A stretch of DNA of 21,889 bases from an uncultured Caldilineales bacterium (GCA_937907455.1 CALESQ010000067.1:1-21889); one strand, 5' to 3'; positions 7,567-17,268 are shown, counted from the stretch's first letter. Numbers and translations are program-made. Notes: generated by a model not told the origin, from the letters alone.

Positions 7567-10500
7567 GGTTGACTGCTCTCCTGAAGGCGCAGGGCCTCCA
7601 GCGCCCCGCGCGCGGCGTCGCGCGCCGGGTCCAGGGTGAGGCCCGCTTCGTAGGCCGCAATCGCTTCGCTGATCAGCCCGCGCTTGCGATACACCGAAGC
7701 CAGGGTGAACACGGCATCGGCGTTGCCGGGTGCGGCGGCCACCGCTGCACGATACGCGGCCAGCGCGGCCTCCGTTTGATTGCTGGCATCCAGCAGTTCA
7801 CCTTGTTTGATATAGGCGTAGGGATAGTCGGGCTGCAAACGGTTGATCAACCGAAACTGCGCCAGGGCGGCGTCGTTGCGGCCTGCGGCGGCGTAGGCAT
7901 TGCCCAGCGCCATCTGTGCGGCGATGTCGGCAGGGTTGGCGGCCACCAGGCGCTGACGTTCCTGCACCGCGCCCGCGGCATCACCGGCCGCAGCCAGCGC
8001 CTCGGCCAGGCGGCGGTGCAGTGCCACGCTGCCCTCTGTGCCTTGCACCGCCAGCGCCTGGTGGTACGCTGCCACCGCCTCGGTCCAGCGTTCGCGCGCG
8101 GCATACAGATCGCCTTGTGCGCTCAACGCAGCCACCGAGTTCGGTTCCAGGCGCAGCGCGGTGCGCAATGCCTGTTCTGCCCACTCGGTGCGCAGGCTGG
8201 CCAGGTCAGGCAACTGTGCAATGTGCGCCCGTGCCAAACCAATGAAGGCCGTGCTGTTGCGGGGCTGGGCCGCCGTAAGCGCCTCATAGAGCGTTTGCGC
8301 GGTGGCTGCTTCTCCACGGCGCAGGGCCAGATCAGCCTGACGGAGCTGCAAGGCGGTGCGGTCGTCGCTGGCCGTGGCGATGCCATTACTGTAGGCTGCC
8401 AGCGCCGCTTCCGTATCGCCTGTGGCCTCGTAGACGCTGCCCAGCAGCAGGTAGCTGCGTGCCAGCTCAGGATAGCGGCTCAGTTGCTTCTGGGCCAGCG
8501 TGAGCGCCTCTGCAGCCCGATCCGCTTGCAGATACGCCTTGCCGAGCTGTTCGGCGGCCTGCGCGCTGAGGGTGGGGCTGGTGCTATGTGTCAGCGCGTC
8601 CTGATAGCGGGTGATGGCCTGGCTGCTGTCGCCCTCAGCCAGCGCCAGGTCGCCCGCGGCCACCAGCACCACAGCATCATCCGGTGTCTGGCGCAGCAGT
8701 TCAGCGTACACCGCTTCGGCGTCTGCGGCCCGGTTCAGAGCGCGGTAGATGGCCGCCAGCCGCAATTGGAGCGGGCGTTCCTGCGGTGCGGCCTTCAGGC
8801 GTTGCTGTTGCAGGGTCAGTGCCGCCTCGGCCTGGCCGTCGGCCAGCAGGGCAGTCACCAGACGGTCGGCGGCCTGCGTGTTGTCCGGTGCGGCAGCCAA
8901 CGCCTGGCGGTAGGCGGTCACGGCCTGGCCGCTGCGTCCGTAGGCGCTGTACAAATCACCCAACGCCAGTGCCACCGCGGGCGCGTCTGGGTTGAGTTGC
9001 GCGGCGCGGCGCAGCCGTGTTTCGGCGTTGGCGAAATCATCTTCATCTCGCCCCCCGCCGCGCAGCGCGTAGGCTTGCGCCAGGCCAATGAGCGCGTCGC
9101 CGTTGTCAGGTGATACGGCCAGCGCGGCTTCGTAGGCAGTGAGTGCATCGTCGGCGCGGCCCAGCGCCAGCAGCAAATCACCGCGGCGCACCTGGGCAGC
9201 GCTAACCGATCCCAACTCGGCGGCGCGGGTATAGGCCGCCAGGGCCTCGTCGTTGCGCTCCAGCGCGCGCAGGCTGTCACCGAGTTGCAGCGGGAATGCC
9301 GCCAGATCGGGGCGTAGCGCCGCTCCAGCCTCGACCGCCTGGCGGGCCAGCTCGAAATCGCCCTGCTGCTGCTGGGCGCGGGCCAGACCGATCCACGCTT
9401 GCCACAGCTCGGCAGGCTGGCCCTCAGCCGTTGGCTGCTGCACCTCGTTCAGGCGGTCGGCGCGTTCCAGTTCGCCGATCACTGCCGCAAAGCGCGTTGC
9501 CGCGGCAGTTGATTGCTGGCGGCTTAGCAGAAAATTGCCGTAGAGGATGGGCAAGGTTAAATCCTGCGGAGCGGCGGTGACGGCCTGTTGATAGACTGCA
9601 TCGGCTTGATCGTTTTCACCTGCGGCGGTGTAGGCTTCAGCCAGCGCCAGCAGTCCGGCGGTCTGGCCGGGGTTTTCTTCGGTATATTGCAGCAACGCCG
9701 CGATGCCTTGCGTAAACAGTCCGGCTTGCACCAGTGCCTGGCCGATGCGCAACGGCTGTTCGGCGGCACTCAGTCCCAGCCGCGTGCGATAGATGGCTAG
9801 TCCTTCTTCCACCTCGCCGGTCGCGAGATAGGCAGCGGCCAGGTCTTGCAGCGCAGCGGGTGTGGCCGAGGGCGATGCAGCCAGCTCGGCCAGCAGCGGG
9901 ATGGCCGCGGCTGCGCGGTCACTGCGCAGTAGCAAAGCGCCGTAGGCCGCGCGGGCAGCCGGGTTGAGCGGCGCTGCGGCCAGGGCGCGATTCAGCAGGC
10001 GCTCGGCTTCGGCGGTGTTGCCACGGTTCAGGGCGATGCGTGCCAGCCCTACCAGCGCATTGGCATTGCGCGGTTCCAGGGTGAGCGCCGCGGTGTAGAC
10101 CGTGCCGGCATCGTCGCTGCGACCCAGCGCCAGATACAGGTCACCGGTTTGCACCAGGGCGCCGGCGTTGGTAGCCGCGGCGGCCTCGGCCTGGCGCAGG
10201 GCGGTCAGCGCGGCCACAGGGTCGCCATCAGCCTGCGCCAGCCGCGCGGCCAGCAAGCTGCTCTGATAGGCTGACGGGCTGCGACGCAGTAGCTCCGTGC
10301 TGAGGGTGCGGGCTTCATCCGTCTGTCCCAGGCGCAGCAGCAGGCGCGCCAACTGCGCAGCCGCATTGAGATCGTTGGTGTTGGCGGCCAGCAGCAGGCG
10401 GTATTGCGCCACCGCCTCTTCCAAACGCTCGTCGGCCAGGTAGAGATCGGCCAGCGCCCGGCGGGCAACGGTATTGGCAGGGTCCTGTGTTAGCAGGGCC

Positions 10501-13500
10501 TGGTAGCTTTGCTCGGCGGCGGCATTGCGGCCCAGCCCGCGCTGTGCCGCGGCAGCGGCCATCAGCCAGCGGGTGCGTTCGGCGGGGGTGAGTGCGGCCG
10601 CGGCGGCATCCTGGTAGCTGGCTAGTGCCTCATCGGCGCGGCCGCCGGCCAGCAGGGTGCGTGCCAGGCCCTCGATGGCTGCGGTATCATCGGGGGCAGC
10701 CAGCAGCGCGGTCTCGTAGGCCGCCGCCGCTTCCTCTGGCCGGGCCTGCAGTGCCAGCAAATCACCGCGCAGGCGTTGCAGGGTAGCTGTTTGCGTCGGT
10801 TGCTCGCTCACCGCTCCATCCAGCAATTGCAGGGTGCGGCTGATCAGTACACTTTGGGCCGGAGTGGGCTGATCGGCATCCACCTGACGGCTGATGCTGT
10901 TGCCCAGGCCGATCACTGCGGTGGTCAGTGTGGGATCAGCAGCGAGGGCAGCTTCGAACGCGCTTTGCGCCTGTGTGGCATCGCCGTTGTTCAAGTACAG
11001 GTTCCCCAGCCGTACCTGGGCCTGGCTGTTGTCCGGCTCTAGTGCCAGCGCCTGGCGATAAGCGGCCAGCGCAGCAGCATTTTGCCCGTCGGCGCGGCTC
11101 AGGTCACCGGCCAGCAGATACAGCGTGGCTTCGTTGGGCTGCTGCACCAGCGCGGCATCCAGCAGCGCCCGCGCTGCTTCGTCGCGGTCTTGTTGCCGGT
11201 AAAGCTGCACCAGGTCACTGTAGGCCTGCGCCAGATTGCCGTTGAGTGCGGCGGCCTGCACGGCATCCTGGCTGCGGCTGATGAGGTCGGTGTAGATGGC
11301 TTCTGCTTCGGCGCTGCGTCCCAGCAGCAACAGGGTGTGCGCCTCGGCAATGGCGGGTTGCACCCAGCCGCTGCTGCGCGCCAGCCGCGCTGCCTGGCTG
11401 TAAGCGGTTAATGCCTGCTCGGTTTCGCCCAGCGTTCGCAGCAAATCGCCTTGTGCTACCAATGCCTGGGCATCGTTGCGGTGCTGCACCAGGAACAGGT
11501 CAAAGGCGGCCAGCGCCTCGGTGGGTTGGCCCGCAGCTACCTGGGCAGCGGTGAGACCACGCAGTGCGGCCACGCTGTCAGGGTGAAGGCGCAGCAAGTT
11601 GCGGAAGAAATCGAGGGCGGTTTGTGTTTGGTTAGCGGTCAGATAGAGCGCATTCAGCCGCTGCATTGTGGCGATGCTGCCATCGGGATCGGTTTCGATG
11701 GCCTGTTGATAAGCGGCTATGGCCTGTTCGGTCTGGCCGTAGGCAGCATAGAGATCGCCCTGGGCGCGTTGCGCGGCGGCGTTGTCCGGCTGCAAGGCGA
11801 GAGCGCGGCGCAGCGCTTGTTCGGCCAGCTCAAAGCGTTCTGCATCGTCGGCTACGGTGCTGCCGCGGCTGTTGGCGGCGCGGCGGGCCAGTTCGGTGTA
11901 GAGCTGTGCCAGACCGACTGAGGCCGCAGGCAGGGTGTTGTCTTCGGCCAAGGCACGCTGATAGCTGCTGCGCGCGGCGTCGAAAGCACCCGTGGCCAGC
12001 AGTTGATCAGCCAAGGCAGTGTGGAGGCGAGCACGCAGGCTGTGGATGGGATCACCGGCAAACACGGCGGCGGGAGCCAGCTCCAACGCACGACGGTAGG
12101 CGGCAATGGCTGATTGGCGGCGTCCCAGCGCGCTGAGGGCATCACCGCGTCGGGCATGGAGGCGGTATTCCTGCGGCCAGCGTTGCAGGCTGCTGTCGAG
12201 TGCGTTTAATGCCTGAGCGGCTTGGCCCTGTTGTAAAGCCAGCCGGGCCAAGCCCTCGGCAGCACGCCAGTAGGCCGGGTTGGCAGCAAGGGCGGCCTGA
12301 TAGGCTTGATAGGCAGCAGCCGGGTCGGCAGCCAGCAGCAGATCGCCGTGAGCGGTATGCAGCTCGGCGGGTCCGGCGGGCAGCGCCAGACCCGCAGTGA
12401 TCACCGCGGTGGCTTCAATCTGGCGGCCTGAGGCTGAAAGCGCCTGCACCAGCCCCAGCCGGGCATCGCTATCCAGCGGAGCAAGCTGTACCGTGCGTGA
12501 ATAGACTGCGGTGGCTTCGGGCCATAGCCCCTGACGCAGCAGCAGGTCGCCCTGCACAGCCAGCGCCGCAGGATTGTTGGGGTAGCGCTGCTGCAAGGCA
12601 TCGGCCAGCTCTTGTGCCTGATCCGCCTGGCCCTGTGCCGCCAGTGTGGCGATCCAACGGCCTGTGGCGTTGATCTGTGCCGGGGCTGAGCCGCTTTGCT
12701 CGGCCAGAGTGATTGCCTGGTTGAATTGCTCGGCTGCTGCGGCGCGGTTACCCTGGGCGGCCAGGGCCTCGCCCCAGGCCAGGTGGGGTTCGGCTGCTTG
12801 CGGCGCGGCTTCAGCGGCCAGGCGAAATTGCTCGTCGGCCTGCTGCGTGTCGCCGCGGGTAAGCTGACTTTGCGCCAATGCCAGATAGGTTTCGTAGCGG
12901 GTGGGGTCCAGGCTGCGCGCCTCGGCCAGGGCTGCGGTGGCATCGGCAAACTGGCTGCGGGTGGTATAGAAGCGGCCCTGTTGCAGGCGCACGGTGTAGT
13001 CGGTGGGGGCCAGCGTCACCGCGCTTGTCAGGGCTTCTTCGGCTTGTCGGGTCTCACCGAGTTGCTCCAACACGCTGCTCCAGCGCAGCAGTGCCGCGGG
13101 GGTGGGGGCCAGCGCCACGGCGCGGCGGTAATGCTCGGCCGCTTCGCTAAGACGACCATAGCCCGCATAGGCATCGGCCAGACTGAGCTGGGCGGCGGGG
13201 TCATCGGGGGTGCGGGCGGCGGCCTGCTGGCGCAGGTTCAGGGCGCGCGCGGGGTCGCCGTCGGCAGCCAGCGCGGTGTTGAGCTGGGCGGCGGCCGTGG
13301 CAGAAGCGGGGGTGATGCTGAGAATATGCTCCAGCGCCACGATTTGCTCGGCGGCATCAAGCTCGGCCAGCGGCGGCTGCGTGCGCTGCCACAGGGTGGC
13401 GGTGGAGCCGTCGGGCAGGGGGAAATCACCGGCATTGTGGAAGTGTGCCTTGAAGGCGGTGCTGTCCTGCGCACCCTGCACAGTGGCAATGGCTGCGCTG

Positions 13501-15032
13501 AGCGCCTCATCGCTGCACTGGGGCACAGCGGTGCTGCTTACCAGGAAATCGGCGTTCCACAGATCGGTGTAGAAATCAGGGGCGGCAGTCAATGGGGCGA
13601 GGCTTAAGCGCTGGTCGAGCTGGGCCTGGGCCAGAAAATAGCCGAAAGCAGGTGCGTTCAGCGGCGGTTGGCAGGATGCTGTCGCCACGCGGCAGGTGGC
13701 AGCGTCGGGGCACAGGCGGGCTGCGCTCTGGCCGATGGCCGCGGTCTGCGATTTTTGGCTTTGCGGCGGCCAGGCGTTGACCTGCCCCAGCGAGGCGAAA
13801 GGCGCGTTGACGGTGAAGGGCGCGCTGGCCTGCTCCGCCGCACCGGCGCTCCAGGAGAGCACGATGACCTGTACTGCGGCGGCAAGCAGCACTGCCGTCA
13901 TGCCTGCACCGAGGATGCGGCGCGTCTGGCGGTTGCCAGCGGCCAGCAGGGCAGCGCCACCGGCTACGGTGAGCAGGGCGGCTGCGGGTAGCAGGGGAAA
14001 CCAATCCACGCTGCGCGGGGCACGGCTGAACAGCGGCAGCAGGGCCAGCAGGCTTATCAGCCAGAGCAGGGGCAGGGCAAAGTCGAGACGGGCCTGCGGC
14101 GAGGTTGGACGCAGTACCTGCCACAGCGCGGCCAGGGCCGCGGCCAGCAGCGCCAGCAACAACGGCAAGCCCACGGCATCATCCAGACGACCGAGCAGCG
14201 ACAATGGGGACGCGGCAGCCGCTACAGGCTGAGGTGCCAGGGTGCGGGCATAGACCAGCGCCAGCAGCGCGGCCAGCAGGAGGCTCAGCAGCAGGTGCAG
14301 GTGCGCCGGAGCCAGACGCAGGCGACGTGCCAGCTTTTGCAGTGGGTTGCGGCTGGGGGTGCGGTAGGAGCCGCGCGGCGGCCGCGGGGTGAGCAGGGCT
14401 TGCAGTGCGGCCGCCGCGGTGGGAATCAACAGCACCACCCAGAAATGCGCGGTGGTCATCTGTCCGGCTACTGCGGCCAGGGCAAAGCCGAGGGCATAGC
14501 GCAGGCGGCTGAAGCCAGCAGACTGCACCAGCAGCCACACGGCCCCCGCGGCCAGGGCTGCACTGGGCAGCAGCGCCAGGGTGGTATGTGCGGCCACCGC
14601 GCTGAGCGGATAGAGACTTACCACGGCGGCGGCGGCCAGGCTGCGCCAGGCGATACGTCCTGGCTGGACGGGCAGCAGCCACGCCATCAGGCCGTAGACG
14701 CCGAGCATCAGCAACGCCAGCCACAGCAGGTTGAGCGCGGTGAGGGTGTCAGCACCGCGGCCCAGCAACCAGACCACGGGCGCAGCCACCAGGTGCGGCA
14801 GCGGCGATTGGCCCGCTGCCGCGGCAGTCAGCCTGCTTGCCAGATCCAGCGAGGGATGACGCAGGGTATCGGCCACGCGCAGCGAGGCGGTTAGGGTGCG
14901 CGCGGCATCGCCGGTGGGAAAGCGCTGGTCGAGGCGCAGCCAGATGATGGCGGCCACGGCGTGGGCTAGCCACAGGGCGGCCAGCAGCAAGCCGTTGCGC
15001 CGGGCAGATGTGCGGGAGGAAGGTGGGGTCAT
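7563..15032 (-). CDS. Giant GT-C-like membrane protein with ~50+ TPRs
   Basis: A 2489-residue protein in two parts. Residues 1 to about 400 hold many hydrophobic helices and resemble GT-C (ArnT/PMT-like) glycosyltransferases: an early extracytoplasmic loop carries RFPTGDAARTL, where the Asp (residue 47) matches the catalytic-loop Asp of the GT-C protein at 17422-19626. A soluble Cys-containing domain follows (about 400-560), ending in PLPDGSTATLWQRT. From about 570 to the end it is continuous TPR, by length some 50 or more repeats (not counted one by one), very Ala-rich, with the usual AxAxYRxALxxxP signatures. The TPR part should lie outside the membrane. The protein is far longer than typical TPR proteins; no frameshift or internal stop breaks it. 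The start is 1 nt after the PHP-dockerin stop (TGA-T-ATG) with no Shine-Dalgarno, implying reinitiation. Transferase activity is unproven. Confidence 0.9.
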   Translation of the reverse strand: MTPPSSRTSARRNGLLLAALWLAHAVAAIIWLRLDQRFPTGDAARTLTASLRVADTLRHPSLDLASRLTAAAAGQSPLPHLVAAPVVWLLGRGADTLTALNLLWLALLMLGVYGLMAWLLPVQPGRIAWRSLAAAAVVSLYPLSAVAAHTTLALLPSAALAAGAVWLLVQSAGFSRLRYALGFALAAVAGQMTTAHFWVVLLIPTAAAALQALLTPRPPRGSYRTPSRNPLQKLARRLRLAPAHLHLLLSLLLAALLALVYARTLAPQPVAAAASPLSLLGRLDDAVGLPLLLALLAAALAALWQVLRPTSPQARLDFALPLLWLISLLALLPLFSRAPRSVDWFPLLPAAALLTVAGGAALLAAGNRQTRRILGAGMTAVLLAAAVQVIVLSWSAGAAEQASAPFTVNAPFASLGQVNAWPPQSQKSQTAAIGQSAARLCPDAATCRVATASCQPPLNAPAFGYFLAQAQLDQRLSLAPLTAAPDFYTDLWNADFLVSSTAVPQCSDEALSAAIATVQGAQDSTAFKAHFHNAGDFPLPDGSTATLWQRTQPPLAELDAAEQIVALEHILSITPASATAAAQLNTALAADGDPARALNLRQQAAARTPDDPAAQLSLADAYAGYGRLSEAAEHYRRAVALAPTPAALLRWSSVLEQLGETRQAEEALTSAVTLAPTDYTVRLQQGRFYTTRSQFADATAALAEARSLDPTRYETYLALAQSQLTRGDTQQADEQFRLAAEAAPQAAEPHLAWGEALAAQGNRAAAAEQFNQAITLAEQSGSAPAQINATGRWIATLAAQGQADQAQELADALQQRYPNNPAALAVQGDLLLRQGLWPEATAVYSRTVQLAPLDSDARLGLVQALSASGRQIEATAVITAGLALPAGPAELHTAHGDLLLAADPAAAYQAYQAALAANPAYWRAAEGLARLALQQGQAAQALNALDSSLQRWPQEYRLHARRGDALSALGRRQSAIAAYRRALELAPAAVFAGDPIHSLRARLHTALADQLLATGAFDAARSSYQRALAEDNTLPAASVGLAQLYTELARRAANSRGSTVADDAERFELAEQALRRALALQPDNAAAQRAQGDLYAAYGQTEQAIAAYQQAIETDPDGSIATMQRLNALYLTANQTQTALDFFRNLLRLHPDSVAALRGLTAAQVAAGQPTEALAAFDLFLVQHRNDAQALVAQGDLLRTLGETEQALTAYSQAARLARSSGWVQPAIAEAHTLLLLGRSAEAEAIYTDLISRSQDAVQAAALNGNLAQAYSDLVQLYRQQDRDEAARALLDAALVQQPNEATLYLLAGDLSRADGQNAAALAAYRQALALEPDNSQAQVRLGNLYLNNGDATQAQSAFEAALAADPTLTTAVIGLGNSISRQVDADQPTPAQSVLISRTLQLLDGAVSEQPTQTATLQRLRGDLLALQARPEEAAAAYETALLAAPDDTAAIEGLARTLLAGGRADEALASYQDAAAAALTPAERTRWLMAAAAAQRGLGRNAAAEQSYQALLTQDPANTVARRALADLYLADERLEEAVAQYRLLLAANTNDLNAAAQLARLLLRLGQTDEARTLSTELLRRSPSAYQSSLLAARLAQADGDPVAALTALRQAEAAAATNAGALVQTGDLYLALGRSDDAGTVYTAALTLEPRNANALVGLARIALNRGNTAEAERLLNRALAAAPLNPAARAAYGALLLRSDRAAAAIPLLAELAASPSATPAALQDLAAAYLATGEVEEGLAIYRTRLGLSAAEQPLRIGQALVQAGLFTQGIAALLQYTEENPGQTAGLLALAEAYTAAGENDQADAVYQQAVTAAPQDLTLPILYGNFLLSRQQSTAAATRFAAVIGELERADRLNEVQQPTAEGQPAELWQAWIGLARAQQQQGDFELARQAVEAGAALRPDLAAFPLQLGDSLRALERNDEALAAYTRAAELGSVSAAQVRRGDLLLALGRADDALTAYEAALAVSPDNGDALIGLAQAYALRGGGRDEDDFANAETRLRRAAQLNPDAPAVALALGDLYSAYGRSGQAVTAYRQALAAAPDNTQAADRLVTALLADGQAEAALTLQQQRLKAAPQERPLQLRLAAIYRALNRAADAEAVYAELLRQTPDDAVVLVAAGDLALAEGDSSQAITRYQDALTHSTSPTLSAQAAEQLGKAYLQADRAAEALTLAQKQLSRYPELARSYLLLGSVYEATGDTEAALAAYSNGIATASDDRTALQLRQADLALRRGEAATAQTLYEALTAAQPRNSTAFIGLARAHIAQLPDLASLRTEWAEQALRTALRLEPNSVAALSAQGDLYAARERWTEAVAAYHQALAVQGTEGSVALHRRLAEALAAAGDAAGAVQERQRLVAANPADIAAQMALGNAYAAAGRNDAALAQFRLINRLQPDYPYAYIKQGELLDASNQTEAALAAYRAAVAAAPGNADAVFTLASVYRKRGLISEAIAAYEAGLTLDPARDAARGALEALRLQESSQP

Positions 15033-15033
15033 A

Positions 15034-17025
15034 TCAACGATAGGCTTGCCAGCATTCGGCGGCAGTGATCACATCCCACAGATTAATGCTACCATCGGGA
15101 CGCAGGTCGTAGGCGGCGAGGGCGGGGGGCACGCTCTGGCCGAAGGCGCCGGCTACGCGCTGGACATCGGCAATGTCAACGGTGGTGTTGCTGTCCACAT
15201 CGCATTGCAGGGCCTTGACGAGGATGCGGTTGCTGAAGGCGATGGGCTGGCCGGTGGCGCTCCACACCTCGACGCGTATTTGGCTGGGCTGGCTGACATC
15301 AATCAGAATGGGTTGGGTAGGGTCAATGAGCAGGTGATCCACCAGATGGGTCAGCTCGGTGCCAGGGATGAGGGCTTGCTGCACCAGCTTCACCTGGGCG
15401 CCTGCGGGCAGTTGGTTCACGGTGACGTGCAGCGGCTTAGTGCCGGGCTGCATCGGGTAGATACCGCCCATGCGGGTGGCGCCGAGTTGCAGGTCTAGCA
15501 CGCCATCGAACAGGGTGAGGTCGCCGAAGAAGAGGCGGCAGGCACGCATGGCTGCCAGCAAATCATCCTGCGCGGTGGAGGTGGCGTTGATCCAGGATAC
15601 CATGCCGTGATACAGGGTGAAAGGACCGCCGTGGGTATCGCTGGTGGCGGCTGCGCACATCTGCACGCCGTTGACGCCCAGCAAATCCCACAGGCGCAGG
15701 TGATAGTTCCAATCCACACGGCCACGCAGGCGGTAGATTTCCAGCATATCGGCATTCCAGGCGGCGGTAGGCAGCAAGGTTGCCAGCACTTGCTGCACGC
15801 GCTGTTCTTGATCGGCGGCGGGCAGGGCAACGCCATAGCCAGCGCCGAAGGGATGGTTGAGCATCACCAGGCCGTTATGGCTGTGGACGAGCGGCACGAA
15901 GGCTGGAGCCTGAATGTCGTTTTTGCCGGGCAGCAGGGTGGCTGTGCTGGGCAAGAAGCCGTTGAGGTGCTGCAAGCCGGCGAACTGCTCCCATGATACC
16001 AGCTGGCTGACGTTGTGAATGGCCTGCTGGGCCAGGGCAGTATCTTTCAGGCGCTGTACCAGGTCGCTGTTCTGCTGCACGCGGCTGTGCAGGGTGAAGT
16101 TGCCCAGCTCCAGGCAGGCTGTGGCGTTGTTGCGTGCGCCTACGCTGAAGATCATCTCTTGAATGGCGTTGTCTTCCCCATCAGGCAGCAGACGGGCGTG
16201 ATCCAGCAGCGGCAGGCTGATGCGATCCTGCTGCAACGGCACGGTGACGGTGACGGTGTTGCTGCTGGTGACGAAGCCGCCCGGCTCTCCGGCAGGCACC
16301 AGCCGATAGACGAGGCTCTGCGCGGCAGCCTGGCCGTAGTTGTGCCAGGACAGCAGGATGCGGATTTGGCCGTAGGCATCGGCTGTGCCGCTATCGCAAC
16401 GCGCAGCGTCAAAGCTGAACAGGGGATCGCTCAGCAGTGGGCGGGTGAATTCCAGCCCCTGTAGCTTGAGATTGTCGGTGGTGAGAGTGAGGTAGTTGAG
16501 GCGGTCGAAGATGGCGTCGGTGTTGGCCTGCATGGTGAGGCGCAGCAGGCCGTTGTTGAGGGCGACGCCGGCCACGCCGTTGCCGCTGGTGCTGGCTTGC
16601 AGCTTGGTGACGTAGTTATAGACGGCCCAAACCGGGGTGCCATCAGGCAGGGGGATGGTTACATCAGCCGTGAGCGGGTTGATGGTGGCCTGGCTGAAGC
16701 TGAGGGTGGTGTCGGTTTGCTGGTTGAAGGTGGGGTTGTGATCGGTCCACCAAATGACATCCAGACCAGCTTGCTGTGCCCAGTTGGAATGGAACTGCAC
16801 CGAGCCGGGTTGCACTGCGCCGTTGTGGTTGCTCCAGCTATGGATGTGCAGTTGGCTGGAATACCAGGTGTCAGGAATGGCGGGGGGCGCTGGCGCGGGG
16901 CCGATGCGCGCGGGGGTGGGCCAGTAGGATGCAGGGTCAGGCCCCTGGGCGGCTGCCGGATGACCGGTGAAGGCGACGGCGAAACAGATCAGGATCGCGA
17001 GACAGAGGCATTGTACAAGGCGCAT
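15034..17025 (-). CDS. Secreted PHP-type phosphoesterase with dockerin domain
   Basis: A 663-residue secreted protein and the first gene of its operon. A signal peptide (1-26, ending AAA-QG) precedes a PHP-like metallo-phosphoesterase fold. Metal-ligand motifs are spread along the chain: HIH (60-62), TDH (94-96), Glu429 in LEIYR, NHP (390-392) and SDTH (462-465). Residues about 100-375 separate the first two motifs from the rest; this insert looks beta-rich and is unassigned. The C-terminus (608-660) is a type I dockerin with two calcium loops, DVDSNTTVDIAD (609-620) and DLRPDGSINLWD (640-651). Dockerins bind cohesins, but none is visible here. The PHP part probably hydrolyses a phosphate ester or is only structural. 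GAGG at 17033-17036 is 7 nt before the ATG, and a strong promoter lies at 17063-17091. Confidence 0.88.
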   Translation of the reverse strand: MRLVQCLCLAILICFAVAFTGHPAAAQGPDPASYWPTPARIGPAPAPPAIPDTWYSSQLHIHSWSNHNGAVQPGSVQFHSNWAQQAGLDVIWWTDHNPTFNQQTDTTLSFSQATINPLTADVTIPLPDGTPVWAVYNYVTKLQASTSGNGVAGVALNNGLLRLTMQANTDAIFDRLNYLTLTTDNLKLQGLEFTRPLLSDPLFSFDAARCDSGTADAYGQIRILLSWHNYGQAAAQSLVYRLVPAGEPGGFVTSSNTVTVTVPLQQDRISLPLLDHARLLPDGEDNAIQEMIFSVGARNNATACLELGNFTLHSRVQQNSDLVQRLKDTALAQQAIHNVSQLVSWEQFAGLQHLNGFLPSTATLLPGKNDIQAPAFVPLVHSHNGLVMLNHPFGAGYGVALPAADQEQRVQQVLATLLPTAAWNADMLEIYRLRGRVDWNYHLRLWDLLGVNGVQMCAAATSDTHGGPFTLYHGMVSWINATSTAQDDLLAAMRACRLFFGDLTLFDGVLDLQLGATRMGGIYPMQPGTKPLHVTVNQLPAGAQVKLVQQALIPGTELTHLVDHLLIDPTQPILIDVSQPSQIRVEVWSATGQPIAFSNRILVKALQCDVDSNTTVDIADVQRVAGAFGQSVPPALAAYDLRPDGSINLWDVITAAECWQAYR

Positions 17026-17062
17026 GATAATTCCTCACAATCGGTACAGTTTCAACCGGCGC

Positions 17063-17091
17063 ATGATACCTCAACGCTTACCCGCTGACAA
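17063..17091 (-). promoter_or_regulatory. Sigma70-like promoter of the PHP-dockerin/TPR operon
   Basis: On the - strand, TTGTCA (17091-17086), exactly 17 nt, then TATCAT (17068-17063). It lies about 38 nt upstream of the PHP-dockerin ATG and just beyond the tRNA terminator, so this operon has its own start. Confidence 0.7.
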
Positions 17092-17113
17092 ACCGGTACA
17101 CGCATGGGTTGTC

Positions 17114-17151
17114 AAAACAAAAACCGGAAAAGGGGCTGATCTTTTCCGGTT
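17114..17151 (-). terminator. Intrinsic terminator of tRNA-Leu
   Basis: A perfect 11-bp stem (AACCGGAAAAG at 17151-17141 pairing with CTTTTCCGGTT at 17132-17122, read on the - strand) has an 8-nt loop. A T-rich tract (TTTTTGTTTTG-like, about 17124-17113) follows on the - strand. It begins 22 nt after the mature tRNA end. Confidence 0.85.
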
Positions 17152-17173
17152 CCTGTCAGACTATGGTGGAGAG

Positions 17174-17255
17174 TGCCCCCGGTCCGACTCGAACGGACAC
17201 GCCCATCGGGCACAGGCCCTCAACCTGCCGTGTATGCCAATTCCACCACGGGGGC
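17174..17255 (-). tRNA. tRNA-Leu (anticodon GAG)
   Basis: An 82-nt class II tRNA that decodes CUC and CUU. The acceptor stem GCCCCCG pairs with CGGGGGC, with discriminator A. The anticodon loop is TT-GAG-GG on a stem GCAGG/CCTGT. A long variable arm with a GCCC/GGGC stem follows, typical of tRNA-Leu, then the T-arm GTCCG-TTCGAGT-CGGAC. The 3' CCA is not encoded (CTC follows), so it must be added by nucleotidyltransferase. It lies between two protein operons on the same strand, with its own promoter and terminator. Confidence 0.95.
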
Positions 17256-17268
17256 AATGCTGAAGCAA

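Noticed and set aside
7560..9113. 517-residue + strand open frame
   Set aside because: It is antisense to the C-terminal TPRs of the giant protein. GC-rich Ala/Leu-coding DNA gives few stops in the opposite strand.
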